A DNA stretch of 43,104 bases from Protaetiibacter sp. (GTDB lineage: Bacteria > Actinomycetota > Actinomycetes > Actinomycetales > Microbacteriaceae), in the NCBI GenBank assembly GCA_030150265.1, contig JASLGG010000036.1, forward strand, positions 1 through 43,104, written 5' to 3'. A program made the position numbers and the translations under genes. Positions within the stretch are counted from its first letter, which is position 1. Each line of letters starts with the position of its first letter. This document shows positions 17,088-23,731 of the stretch, in pieces. The notes beneath the pieces are model-generated. The model saw only the letters and a list, made by a program, of their open reading frames with translations, was not told where the DNA came from and ran no database searches.

Positions 17088-18694
17088 GACGGCGCCCCCG
17101 CATCCGGAGAATCGTGCCCTCTGGTCCCATCGGGAGTGACGTTTCGACCAGACGGCACGATTCGCGACGCCCCGAGCACGAGCTCGTCGGCATCGAGGGA
17201 GCGGACGAGCGCGCGGTCGTGCGTCACGACGACCACGGCGCGCCCCGCATCCCGCTGCTCGGCGAGCAGCGCGACGAGCTCGCGCCAGGTGCGGGCGTCC
17301 TGCCCGAAGGTGGGCTCGTCGAGCACGAGCACGCGCGGGCTCGTGGCGAGCACGGTCGCGACGGAGAGCCGGCGCTTCTCGCCGCCCGAGAGGCTGAACG
17401 GATGCGCGGGGCCGAGTCGCGCGAGCCGCAGCCGGGCGAGCAGCTCGTCGATCGCAGGCGCGTACTCATCCGTGTGCTGCCCCAGGGCGCGCGGCCCGAG
17501 CTCGAGCTCGCGGCGCACCGTGGGGGCGAGGAACTGGTGGTCGGGGCTCTGGAACACGACGCCGACGCGGGTCAGCAGCTCGCGGGAGCGCCACGCGGCG
17601 GGGTCGGGACCCGCCCCACCGGCGAGCTCGGGCGCCGCCCGCACCCGCCCGTCGACGGGCGGCAGCAGCCCGGCGAGGGTGAGGGCGAGCGTCGTCTTGC
17701 CCGCGCCGTTCGGTCCGGTCAGCGCGAGCACCCGCCCGGTCGGCACGGCGAGATCGAGGTCGCTCGCGACCGCCGCCGCGAGCTCGGCGGCCGTTGGCGG
17801 CGCGCCCCGCCGCCGAGCGCGGCGCGAGCGCCCGCCCGGAACGGCACGGCCCACGGCGAGACCCTCGGCGCGCAACAGCTCGGGGCCGGGGGCCGACGCC
17901 GGGAGCACGGGCATCGCATCCGCCGTGCCCGGCAGCCACACCCCCGCCTCCTCGAGCGCCTCGCGCGCGGAGGCGAGCACGGCATCCGGGGCGCCGTCGG
18001 CGATCACGCCGCCCGCGCCCAGCACGACGACGCGCGTCACGTGCGGCCACCACGCCTCGACACGATGCTCGACGATCACGAGGGTGCGGTCGGCGGCGAC
18101 CCGGGCCACCGCGGCGACCACCTCGCGCACGCCCTCGGGGTCGAGGTTCGCGGTCGGCTCGTCGAGCAGCAGCAGGCGGGGACGCATCGCGAGAACCCCC
18201 GCGAGCGCGAGGCGCTGCTTCTGGCCGCCCGAGAGCGCCGTGGTCGAGTGGTCGAGGGGCAGCTCGAGCCCCACCGCGGCGAGCGCCTCGGGCACCCGAC
18301 GGCGGATCTCGTCCGGCGGCACGCCGAGGTTCTCGAGCCCGAAGCCGACGTCGTCGCCGAGCCGCGCGAGCACGGCCTGGGTGTCGGGGTCCTGCAGCAC
18401 GAGCCCCGCGACGCCGCGGACGCCGGATGCCGGGGCGCCGTCGACGAGCAGCTCGCCCGCCTGCTCCCCCTCCTCCGCGCCGCCGAGCACGCCCGCCAGC
18501 CCGTGCAGCAGAGTCGACTTCCCGGCTCCGGATGCGCCGAGCAGGAGCACGCGCTCGCCGGGCTCGATCACGAGGTCGAGCCCCGCGACGGCGGGGTCGC
18601 GGCGACCCGCGTGCCGCCAGCCCCATCCGCGCGCCTCGACCCGCGCGCCGCCCGGCGAGGGCGCGCCCGTCGGCACCGCCTCGGTCCCCGTCAC
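17084..18694 (-). CDS. ECF transporter ATPase, two ABC domains in one chain
   Basis: 536 residues holding two tandem nucleotide-binding domains equivalent to EcfA and EcfA'. Domain 1 has Walker A GASGAGKS (about 53-60), VLQDPD Q-loop, LSGGQKQR signature and LLLLDEPTANLDP. Domain 2 has GPNGAGKT (about 329), VVFQSPDHQF, LSGGEKRR and VLVLDEPTFGQD. The linker at about 275-300 is Arg-rich. GTG 18694 is the likely start. The last 25 codons run through the palindrome 17109-17163, so the C-terminus (IVPSGRNVTPDGTRG) probably derives from the inserted element. It powers thiamine-precursor uptake judging by the riboswitch upstream. Confidence 0.93.
   Translation of the reverse strand: MTGTEAVPTGAPSPGGARVEARGWGWRHAGRRDPAVAGLDLVIEPGERVLLLGASGAGKSTLLHGLAGVLGGAEEGEQAGELLVDGAPASGVRGVAGLVLQDPDTQAVLARLGDDVGFGLENLGVPPDEIRRRVPEALAAVGLELPLDHSTTALSGGQKQRLALAGVLAMRPRLLLLDEPTANLDPEGVREVVAAVARVAADRTLVIVEHRVEAWWPHVTRVVVLGAGGVIADGAPDAVLASAREALEEAGVWLPGTADAMPVLPASAPGPELLRAEGLAVGRAVPGGRSRRARRRGAPPTAAELAAAVASDLDLAVPTGRVLALTGPNGAGKTTLALTLAGLLPPVDGRVRAAPELAGGAGPDPAAWRSRELLTRVGVVFQSPDHQFLAPTVRRELELGPRALGQHTDEYAPAIDELLARLRLARLGPAHPFSLSGGEKRRLSVATVLATSPRVLVLDEPTFGQDARTWRELVALLAEQRDAGRAVVVVTHDRALVRSLDADELVLGASRIVPSGRNVTPDGTRGHDSPDAGAPS
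17109..17163. repeat. 18-bp-arm inverted repeat inside the 3' end of the ECF ATPase gene
   Basis: Arms 17109-17126 and 17146-17163 (GAATCGTGCC.TCTGGTC) differ at one position and enclose a 19-nt loop. The element lies in frame within the ATPase gene and 22 nt before the EcfT start, so it cannot be a full terminator if ecfT is expressed. It may set mRNA stability or the ratio of the two subunits. Confidence 0.8.
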
Positions 18695-18730
18695 CGTGTC
18701 ACCGCATCCGTCGTCGTCCGCCCGCGCCGC

Positions 18731-19357
18731 TCAGACCAGCTCGCGGCGCTCGCGCCCCGCCGCGAATCGGCCGAGCACGCCCGTCGCCGCGAGGGCGCGC
18801 ACGAGCAGCCACGACAGCAGGCCCGCGATGACGGCGCCCGTGACGATCCCCGAGACGAGGTAGACGATCGCGAACTCGGCGGTGAGGCCCGCCGCGTACC
18901 AGACGACGAGGTCGTTGACGGCCATCGCGATGCCGGCGCCGACACCCGCGAGCACCGCCGCACCGAGACCCCAACGGCGGTAGAGCAGCAGCGCGAAGAC
19001 CAGCTCGGCGCCGAGACCCTGCACGAGCCCCGACTCGATGGTCCACCAGCCCCACTCGTTGGGCACGATGATGACGCTCACGGTCGCCGCGACGAGCTCG
19101 GTGAAGAGCGCGGCGCCCGGCTTGCGCACGATGAGGCCGCCGAGCACGCCGGGCAGCAGCCAGACGCCCGTCAGGAGCGCGTTGAGGCCCGGGACGACAG
19201 CGCCGAGCCCCTCGCGCCACGGCCCGCTGGCCAGGTTCCAGAGGATGAACACCACGCCGAGCGCCACGCCGAGCACGCTCGCGATGACGATGTCGACGAC
19301 CCGCCAGCGGCGGCTCGCGGCGGGGACGGATGCCCGGGTGGGGGTGGATGCGGTCAC
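18731..19357 (-). CDS. ECF transporter S component, YkoE-like (thiamine/HMP)
   Basis: 208 residues from GTG 19357, which has AAAGGG 8 nt upstream. About six transmembrane helices start at residue 23 (IVIASVLGVALGVVFILWN). The loops LPGVLGGLIVRKPGAALFTE and NEWGWWTIESGLVQGLGAE match the YkoE family, which binds a thiamine precursor. First gene of the operon 19357-15697 and directly behind a TPP riboswitch, which strongly supports thiamine or hydroxymethylpyrimidine as substrate. A gap of 36 nt separates it from the ATPase gene. Confidence 0.92.
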   Translation of the reverse strand: MTASTPTRASVPAASRRWRVVDIVIASVLGVALGVVFILWNLASGPWREGLGAVVPGLNALLTGVWLLPGVLGGLIVRKPGAALFTELVAATVSVIIVPNEWGWWTIESGLVQGLGAELVFALLLYRRWGLGAAVLAGVGAGIAMAVNDLVVWYAAGLTAEFAIVYLVSGIVTGAVIAGLLSWLLVRALAATGVLGRFAAGRERRELV

Positions 19358-19436
19358 GATTCGTGCCCTTTCTGCGGCTGTGCTGCCCAGGAGAGTGGCA
19401 CGGGCGGGCGACCGCGGATGCGGCCGAACCCCGAGA

Positions 19437-19525
19437 TGCCTCCCTGCGCCGGCATGATCCGGATCAGGTTCGACGGTCGAAGCTTGGATGAGCTTCCTCT
19501 CAGCCCGGCACACCGGACTCCCGTG
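19437..19525 (-). promoter_or_regulatory. TPP riboswitch (thi-box)
   Basis: The minus strand shows the conserved thi-box parts in order: CGGGAGTCCGG, CCGGGCTGAGAGG, a GAAGCT/AAGCTTC hairpin with a small loop, then GAACCTGATCCGGATCATG and CCGGCGCAGGGA. It ends about 80 nt before the S-component GTG, and the AAAGGG ribosome site at 19371..19366 is the likely controlled element. Binding of thiamine pyrophosphate should lower expression of the ECF operon. Confidence 0.95.
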
Positions 19526-19585
19526 TTCGATGGCGAGTGTACTCGCTCCCCTCCGCTCCCGCAGACGGGTGCCCGCCACCATCGC

Positions 19586-19591
19586 TAGGCT
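19586..19591 (+). promoter_or_regulatory. -10 box of the EXPERA gene (leaderless type)
   Basis: TAGGCT, then exactly 6 nt, then ATG 19598. Confidence 0.6.
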
Positions 19592-19597
19592 CGCGCC

Positions 19598-20110
19598 ATG
19601 CCCGACACCACCACGCCCACGAACCTGCCGCTGCGGCGGCGCCCCATCGACATCTTCTTCGCCGTGATGTTCACGGTGTTCATCGTCACCTCGTGCATCG
19701 CCGACCTGCTGCCGACGATCGGCATCGACTTCTCGCAGCCCAACGGCACCTTCCTCGTCGACTCGAACTACTGGTACGCCCACGACGCCGACCCGCTGTT
19801 CATGCATCCGCCGGTGTGGATGCGCATCGTGACCGGACTCTCGGCGTTCGTCTACCTGGCGTTCTACCTCGTGCTGGTGCCGGCGCTCATCCGCGGCTGG
19901 AACTGGATCCAGCTGCCCTCGGTCATCTACGCGACCGCGATCAGCGTCATCACCGGCGTCGTCGTGTTCGGCGTCGAGTTCTTCGGCGAGCCCGAGTTCC
20001 AGACCGGCAACCCGGCGAAGTTCCTCGCCTTCAACCTGCCGTACGTGCTCATCCCGCTGCTGCTGCTCGTGCGGATGCGCAAGCCGCTGCCGTTCACGCG
20101 GCGGTTCTGA
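19598..20110 (+). CDS. EXPERA-domain membrane protein (TMEM97/emopamil-binding-like)
   Basis: 170 residues with four transmembrane helices. The order of motifs follows animal TMEM97 (sigma-2 receptor) and EBP-type EXPERA proteins: RPIDIFFAVMF for helix 1, an acidic SCIADLLP, then WYAHDADPLFMHPPVWMRI, a Pro/Tyr-rich helix, WIQLPSVIYATAIS and finally LPYVLIPLLLLVRM. In eukaryotes this fold binds sterol-like ligands. In bacteria the substrate is unknown; a lipid or isoprenoid ligand is inference. Monocistronic with a leaderless promoter. The recognition is from remembered family patterns and should be checked by profile search. Confidence 0.72.
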   Translation: MPDTTTPTNLPLRRRPIDIFFAVMFTVFIVTSCIADLLPTIGIDFSQPNGTFLVDSNYWYAHDADPLFMHPPVWMRIVTGLSAFVYLAFYLVLVPALIRGWNWIQLPSVIYATAISVITGVVVFGVEFFGEPEFQTGNPAKFLAFNLPYVLIPLLLLVRMRKPLPFTRRF

Positions 20111-20217
20111 TGGCGCCGAGTTCGACCCCCGCGCGGAGCGAGGCCGATGCGCCCTTCCCGACGAGCGGGTACGAACCGTGGATCGACCTCGCTCATGGAC
20201 GGTGGGACTCTGAGTGA
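20110..20217 (+). CDS. Possible 35-residue ORF after the EXPERA gene
   Basis: ATG 20110 overlaps the TGA of the EXPERA gene by one base. The ORF encodes a peptide ending SGYEPWIDLAHGRWDSE. No motif is recognised. It could be a coupled small protein or the remnant of a gene end. Codon use is not decisive at this length. Confidence 0.25.
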   Translation: MAPSSTPARSEADAPFPTSGYEPWIDLAHGRWDSE

Positions 20218-20218
20218 C

Positions 20219-20578
20219 ATGCTCTCTGCGATGGAGTTGACGCGCGAGGAGCGACAGCTGCTTTCCGCAGGGGTCTCGCAATGGGCAGGCCCCGCGCGGC
20301 CGAGCCGTGTGCTGGCCGGTGCCCTCGGGATGGCCAGCATCGAAGCGCTGATCGACGAGGGCGACCGCCTGTGCAGCAAGTTGCGCAGCGACGAGCCTCT
20401 GAGCGACGAGGAGTGCGTCTTCGCGCTGGTCTCCACGGAGCTGGCTTTCGCGAGCGACAGGTGGGGAGCCGGAGTCGAATGGGAGACGGTCACGGGTTAC
20501 ACGGATGCCGAGACGATCTCGCGCCTCCGGCTCCTTCAGCGGAAGATGGTCGGCGTCGGAACGTGGCCATGGCCGTGA
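20219..20578 (+). CDS. Hypothetical protein with less biased codon use
   Basis: 119 residues from ATG 20219; ATG 20195 in frame is an alternative. The sequence is acidic and helical (ELTREERQLLSAGVSQWAG, then IEALIDEGDRLCSKLRSDEP and SDEECVFALVSTELAFASDR). No transmembrane segment and no known motif. It uses TTG, CTT and other codons that are scarce in the neighbours, so it may have been acquired recently. No ribosome site or promoter stands out. Existence of the protein is likely but not certain. Confidence 0.5.
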   Translation: MLSAMELTREERQLLSAGVSQWAGPARPSRVLAGALGMASIEALIDEGDRLCSKLRSDEPLSDEECVFALVSTELAFASDRWGAGVEWETVTGYTDAETISRLRLLQRKMVGVGTWPWP

Positions 20579-20613
20579 CGAGTTCCCTGTCGCCCGCGCG
20601 AGGGTGCTGACGT

Positions 20614-20823
20614 ATGCGCCGTTGGCAACGCATCCGGGTCTTCGTGCTGCAGGGCCTCAACGCCGTGTTCGGCATCGGGCTCATCTGGCTCGGGATCTCG
20701 TCGCAACTCGTCGCGGTGGCGATCGTGGGCGGGCTGTTCATCGCGTTCGCGGTCGTGCTGCTCGTGTTCGCGCTGCGCGTCGGGGTGATCGACTCGAAGC
20801 GGGCTCCGACGGACCGCCGCTGA
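20614..20823 (+). CDS. Small two-helix membrane protein
   Basis: 69 residues from ATG 20614, with GAGGGTG upstream as ribosome site. Two hydrophobic helices at about 9-30 (VLQGLNAVFGIGLIWLGIS) and 33-55 are separated by a short SQ turn. The C-terminus is charged. No family is recognised. The gene lies between hypothetical genes and a DUF6412/YidC pair. Confidence 0.6.
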   Translation: MRRWQRIRVFVLQGLNAVFGIGLIWLGISSQLVAVAIVGGLFIAFAVVLLVFALRVGVIDSKRAPTDRR

Positions 20824-20859
20824 GGCGGAGATGACGCGCACGCCTCGGCACCGACGACC

Positions 20860-20865
20860 TAGACT
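20860..20865 (+). promoter_or_regulatory. -10 box of the DUF6412-yidC-like unit (leaderless type)
   Basis: TAGACT, then exactly 6 nt, then GTG 20872. Confidence 0.6.
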
Positions 20866-20871
20866 GACCCC

Positions 20872-21171
20872 GTGACCGACGCCTACGAGCAGCTGATGCA
20901 CGGCATCACCGTGCTGCTCGGCGTGCTCGGGCTGCAGGGGCCGGGCGTGACGCTCGCGACCCTCGGCGCGCTCGCGCTCGTCGGCGTCCTCGGTGCGGCG
21001 ATCGTCGCGCTCGTGCGGGCGACGCTCGCCGCCGCTCCCCGCCACATGACGGTCGGGCTGCGCGCCCGCCGCCACGCCGTGCTCCTCGGGCACCTGCCCG
21101 ACGCCTCGCATCCGGATGCCCGCGGCCACGTCCGCTCCCGGGCTCCCGGGCGGCTCCTCGCGGCCGCCTGA
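20872..21171 (+). CDS. DUF6412-like small membrane protein
   Basis: 99 residues from GTG 20872. One or two hydrophobic helices (about 10-52), then a basic region and a C-terminal Arg/Pro-rich tail (ASHPDARGHVRSRAPG). In actinobacteria a protein of this layout often precedes a second YidC-type gene, as here (21245). This suggests a joint function in membrane protein insertion, but the biochemical role is unknown. Confidence 0.6.
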   Translation: MTDAYEQLMHGITVLLGVLGLQGPGVTLATLGALALVGVLGAAIVALVRATLAAAPRHMTVGLRARRHAVLLGHLPDASHPDARGHVRSRAPGRLLAAA

Positions 21172-21244
21172 CGCATCCGCGTCCCGCTCCTCCGAGCCGG
21201 GCGGCCAGACGATCCCGCCTGTCCGCATCCGACCAGGAGCACCC

Positions 21245-21967
21245 ATGAACCCCTTCGACCTTCCCCCGATCGCCGCCCTGCTCGCGGCGGCCGCATCCGG
21301 CCTCGCCGCCCTCGGCGCGGTCGTGACCCCCGCCGGAGCCGTCGTGCTCGTCACGCTCGCCGTGCGGGCGCTGCTCATCCCCGTCGGCATCTCGACCGCG
21401 AAGGCGGCGCAGGGCCGCCGCCGCATCGCGCCCCGCCTCGCCGAGCTGCAACGGCGTCACAAGCGGAACCCCGAGAAGCTGCAGAGGGAGACCCTCGCGC
21501 TCTACGCCGCCGAGAAGGTATCGCCGCTCGCCGGCTGCCTGCCGATGCTCGCGCAGGTGCCGGTCATCTCGCTCGTCTACGCGCTGTTCGCCTCCGCGCG
21601 CATCGCGGGCGAGCCGAACCCGCTGCTCGACGCCTCGCTGTTCGGCGCGGGACTCGGTCGCCACCTGCTCGACCTCGGCTCGGGCCTGCAACCGAGCGAC
21701 CTGGTGTTCGCGGGCCTGCTGCTCGCGATCGGGGCGGTCGCATGGGCGAGCCGCCGGATGGCGCTCCGCGACGCCGCCGCGCTGCCCACCGCATCCGCGG
21801 GCGCGCCGGGCGCCGCCCTGCTGAACCCGCGCGGCCCGCTCAGCTGGGCGCCGTTCCTCACCCTCGTCGCCGCCGCGTTCGTGCCGCTCGCGGCGACGCT
21901 GTACCTCGCGGTGTCGGGGACGTGGTCGTACGTCGAGCGGCGCGTGCTGCGGCGGGTGTACGCGTAG
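21245..21967 (+). CDS. YidC/Oxa1-family membrane protein insertase (second copy type)
   Basis: 240 residues from ATG 21245, with AGGAG 6 nt upstream. The 60KD_IMP domain is visible: a first helix, AVRALLIPVGISTAKAAQGRR, the cytosolic RIAPRLAELQRRHKRNPEKL helix, then EKVSPLAGCLPMLAQVPVI and later helices. There is no lipobox or long N-terminal signal, unlike the housekeeping YidC of actinobacteria, and it is not next to rpmH or rnpA. It is therefore probably a paralogue with narrower clients. Transcribed with DUF6412. Confidence 0.85.
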   Translation: MNPFDLPPIAALLAAAASGLAALGAVVTPAGAVVLVTLAVRALLIPVGISTAKAAQGRRRIAPRLAELQRRHKRNPEKLQRETLALYAAEKVSPLAGCLPMLAQVPVISLVYALFASARIAGEPNPLLDASLFGAGLGRHLLDLGSGLQPSDLVFAGLLLAIGAVAWASRRMALRDAAALPTASAGAPGAALLNPRGPLSWAPFLTLVAAAFVPLAATLYLAVSGTWSYVERRVLRRVYA

Positions 21968-21977
21968 GGGTGGGGGG

Positions 21978-22075
21978 TCTCGATACGCCGCCTGCGGCGG
22001 CTACTCGACCAGCGGGAGGGGCGGCCAACTCGACCAGCGGGAGGGGCGCGTGGCGGCCTACTCGACAGCGGGCGG
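21978..22075. repeat. Palindromic/direct repeat cluster with CTCGACCAGCGG units
   Basis: GTCTCGATAC, the hairpin GCCGCC-TGC-GGCGGC (21987-22001) and CTACTCGACC form an imperfect large stem. The unit ACTCGACCAGCGGGAGGGGC occurs at 22003-22022 and again at 22028-22047 (25-nt period, next base also shared), with a decayed third copy at 22060-22072. This word family is a common dispersed element in Microbacteriaceae genomes as I recall. It sits between two convergent genes and could end transcription. Confidence 0.75.
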
Positions 22076-22498
22076 TTATTCGAGCAGCGCCACGCGGTCG
22101 GCGTCGAGGATCGCCACGCCGCTGCGGCGCATGTCCTTCGTGTTCGCGGTCACGAGGGTGAGGCCGTGGACGAGCGCGGTGGCCGCGATCAGCGCATCCA
22201 TGTCGGGTGCCGGATCGGGCACGTGGAGCCCGGCGGCGACGCGAGCCACCCGCCCGTCGACGGCGAGGACCCGGTCGTCGAACATCGGCACGACGGCGTC
22301 GTCGAGCCACAGCCGGAGGCGGGCGCCCTGGTCGGGGTCGCGTCGTTCGGCGCGACGCACCCCGATCTCGAGTTCCATGAGCGTGACGGCGCTGATCGCG
22401 AGGTCGCCGATCGCCTGCCGCGCGATCCAGTCGCCGAACGGGGTGTCCTGCGCCCTGCGCGCGCGACTGACCGCGTCGGTGTCGAGGAGGTACTTCAC
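22076..22498 (-). CDS. VapC-like PIN-domain ribonuclease toxin
   Basis: 140 residues from GTG 22498, overlapping the antitoxin stop by 4 bp. PIN acidic residues are Asp6 (LLDTDAV), Glu42 (LMELEIG), Asp101 (DALIAATA) and Asp122 (TANTKDM). They chelate the metal for RNA cleavage, often of tRNA. The complete set suggests an active toxin. The gene ends against the repeat cluster 21978-22075. Confidence 0.9.
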   Translation of the reverse strand: MKYLLDTDAVSRARRAQDTPFGDWIARQAIGDLAISAVTLMELEIGVRRAERRDPDQGARLRLWLDDAVVPMFDDRVLAVDGRVARVAAGLHVPDPAPDMDALIAATALVHGLTLVTANTKDMRRSGVAILDADRVALLE

Positions 22499-22752
22499 AG
22501 CTCGGGCACCCGCGCGGACGATCTCCGCCGCCGCTCGGGTAGCTCCAGCTCCCCGGCGTCCGCCACGATCAACCGGGAGCCGACCGGCTCGCTCAGCCGC
22601 ACCAGGCTGTCGAACTCCGCAGCCGTCAGCAGCACGTGACTGCGACGGCCGTGTTCGGTGATCACGACGGGACCAGCCTCCGCGGCGCGCTTCGCCGCAC
22701 CGACGTCGTGGTTGAACTCACGGCTCGTGATCGTCGTCATGATTCTGCCCAT
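22495..22752 (-). CDS. Phd/YefM (VapB-type) antitoxin
   Basis: 85 residues from ATG 22752; ATG 22740 (MTTITSREFNHD) is an alternative that matches the usual Phd start. The N-terminal half has the Phd/YefM pattern (SREFNHDVGAAKRAAEAGPV, then VITEHGRRSHVLLTAAEF), and the basic, flexible C-terminus (LPERRRRSSARV) should wrap the toxin. A TACAGT box (22766..22761) lies 8 nt before ATG 22752. Phd-type antitoxin with VapC-type toxin is a known mixed pairing. Confidence 0.85.
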   Translation of the reverse strand: MGRIMTTITSREFNHDVGAAKRAAEAGPVVITEHGRRSHVLLTAAEFDSLVRLSEPVGSRLIVADAGELELPERRRRSSARVPEL

Positions 22753-22873
22753 TTGTCACTACTGTACCTACATTCGTCTCCCCGCTCCGGCAACCGTAGC
22801 GCCGCGGTCCGGCACGCGACACCGGGCATCCCGTGCCTGTGGACAGGCTCCGACGCGGGCGGCGCGCACCCGC

Positions 22874-22879
22874 CACAGT
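22874..22879 (+). promoter_or_regulatory. Weak -10-like box before the cyclodehydratase-like gene
   Basis: CACAGT lies exactly 6 nt before ATG 22886, the same spacing as the TAnnnT boxes, but the first T is replaced by C. No ribosome site is seen. Confidence 0.3.
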
Positions 22880-22885
22880 GTCGGC

Positions 22886-23731
22886 ATGGTGCTGCGTCTC
22901 GACCCCGCGATCCCTCTCGTCTGGCGCGACCCGTCGACCCTGCAGTTCGGGGTCGACCCGGTCGTGACCGTGCTCGAGGGCGTCACGCACGGGATCGAGC
23001 GGCTCGTCGCGATCCTCACCGCGGGCGTCTCGGAGTCGGGGCTCCGGATGCTGGCGGGCACCCTGCGCGTCTCCCGTCCCCGGCTCGACCGCCTGCTCCG
23101 CGAGCTCGCCCCCTGCCTGCTCACCGCAGCCCCGCCGACGCCTCCGCGGCGCACGGTGCTCGTGCTCGGCGGCACGCCGCTCGCGGCCGCCCTCGCCCGC
23201 CTGCTCGACGAGCTCGGCGCGCGCACGACCGATGCCGCCCATCCGGATCTCGCCGTGCTCGTCGCCGACCGGGTCGTGCCGCCCGCCGATCACCGCGTCT
23301 GGCTGCGGCGCGACGTGCCGCACCTGCCCGTCGTCACCGGCGACGCGTCGGTCACGATCGGCCCGCTCGTGGCGCCCGGCGTGTCGGCGTGCCTGCACTG
23401 CGTGGCCCTCCACCGCCGCGACGCCGACCCGGCCTGGCCGGCCGTCGCCGCCCAGCTGCTCGCCCTGCGCGCGCCCGCGCCGCATCCGTTGCGCGCCGCG
23501 AGCGCCGTGGCCCTCGCCGCGCGGCTCGTCTCCGAGACGATGCGGGGCGAGGCGACCCCCGGACGCGAGCTGCGGGTCGAGGGCGACGGGGAGTCCGTCA
23601 CCGAGCGGGTCGTCGCCCCGCACCCGGAGTGCCGCTGCGCAGCTCCGCCAGGAAGCGACTGGGCTCCCGCGGACGCGACCGCATCCCCTCCGCCGCCCAG
23701 TGCAGGGACAGCGTCCGGCGGGCGCGGGTGA
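22886..23731 (+). CDS. Cyclodehydratase/ThiF-like zinc protein (TOMM C-protein related)
   Basis: 281 residues from ATG 22886. Residues 10-75 look like a winged-helix leader-recognition region, then a Rossmann-like strand RTVLVLGGTPLAAALARLL. The zinc ligands are CLHC (C-x2-C, about 167-170) and HPECRC (C-x-C, near 250), as in E1-like and cyclodehydratase C proteins. The ThiF nucleotide motif (GxGxxG) is degraded to GGTPLA. No YcaO or azoline peptide gene is nearby, so the function is unknown. Its last 134 nt overlap the 3' end of uvrD2 on the other strand. Confidence 0.65.
   Translation: MVLRLDPAIPLVWRDPSTLQFGVDPVVTVLEGVTHGIERLVAILTAGVSESGLRMLAGTLRVSRPRLDRLLRELAPCLLTAAPPTPPRRTVLVLGGTPLAAALARLLDELGARTTDAAHPDLAVLVADRVVPPADHRVWLRRDVPHLPVVTGDASVTIGPLVAPGVSACLHCVALHRRDADPAWPAVAAQLLALRAPAPHPLRAASAVALAARLVSETMRGEATPGRELRVEGDGESVTERVVAPHPECRCAAPPGSDWAPADATASPPPPSAGTASGGRG

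Noticed and set aside
22003..22075. CRISPR array
   Set aside because: The direct repeats are only two to three copies at a 25-nt period with repeat-like spacers, and no cas gene is nearby.
22886..23731. Thiazole/oxazole-modified peptide (TOMM) cluster
   Set aside because: Only a cyclodehydratase-like zinc protein is present; there is no YcaO, dehydrogenase or precursor peptide in the window.
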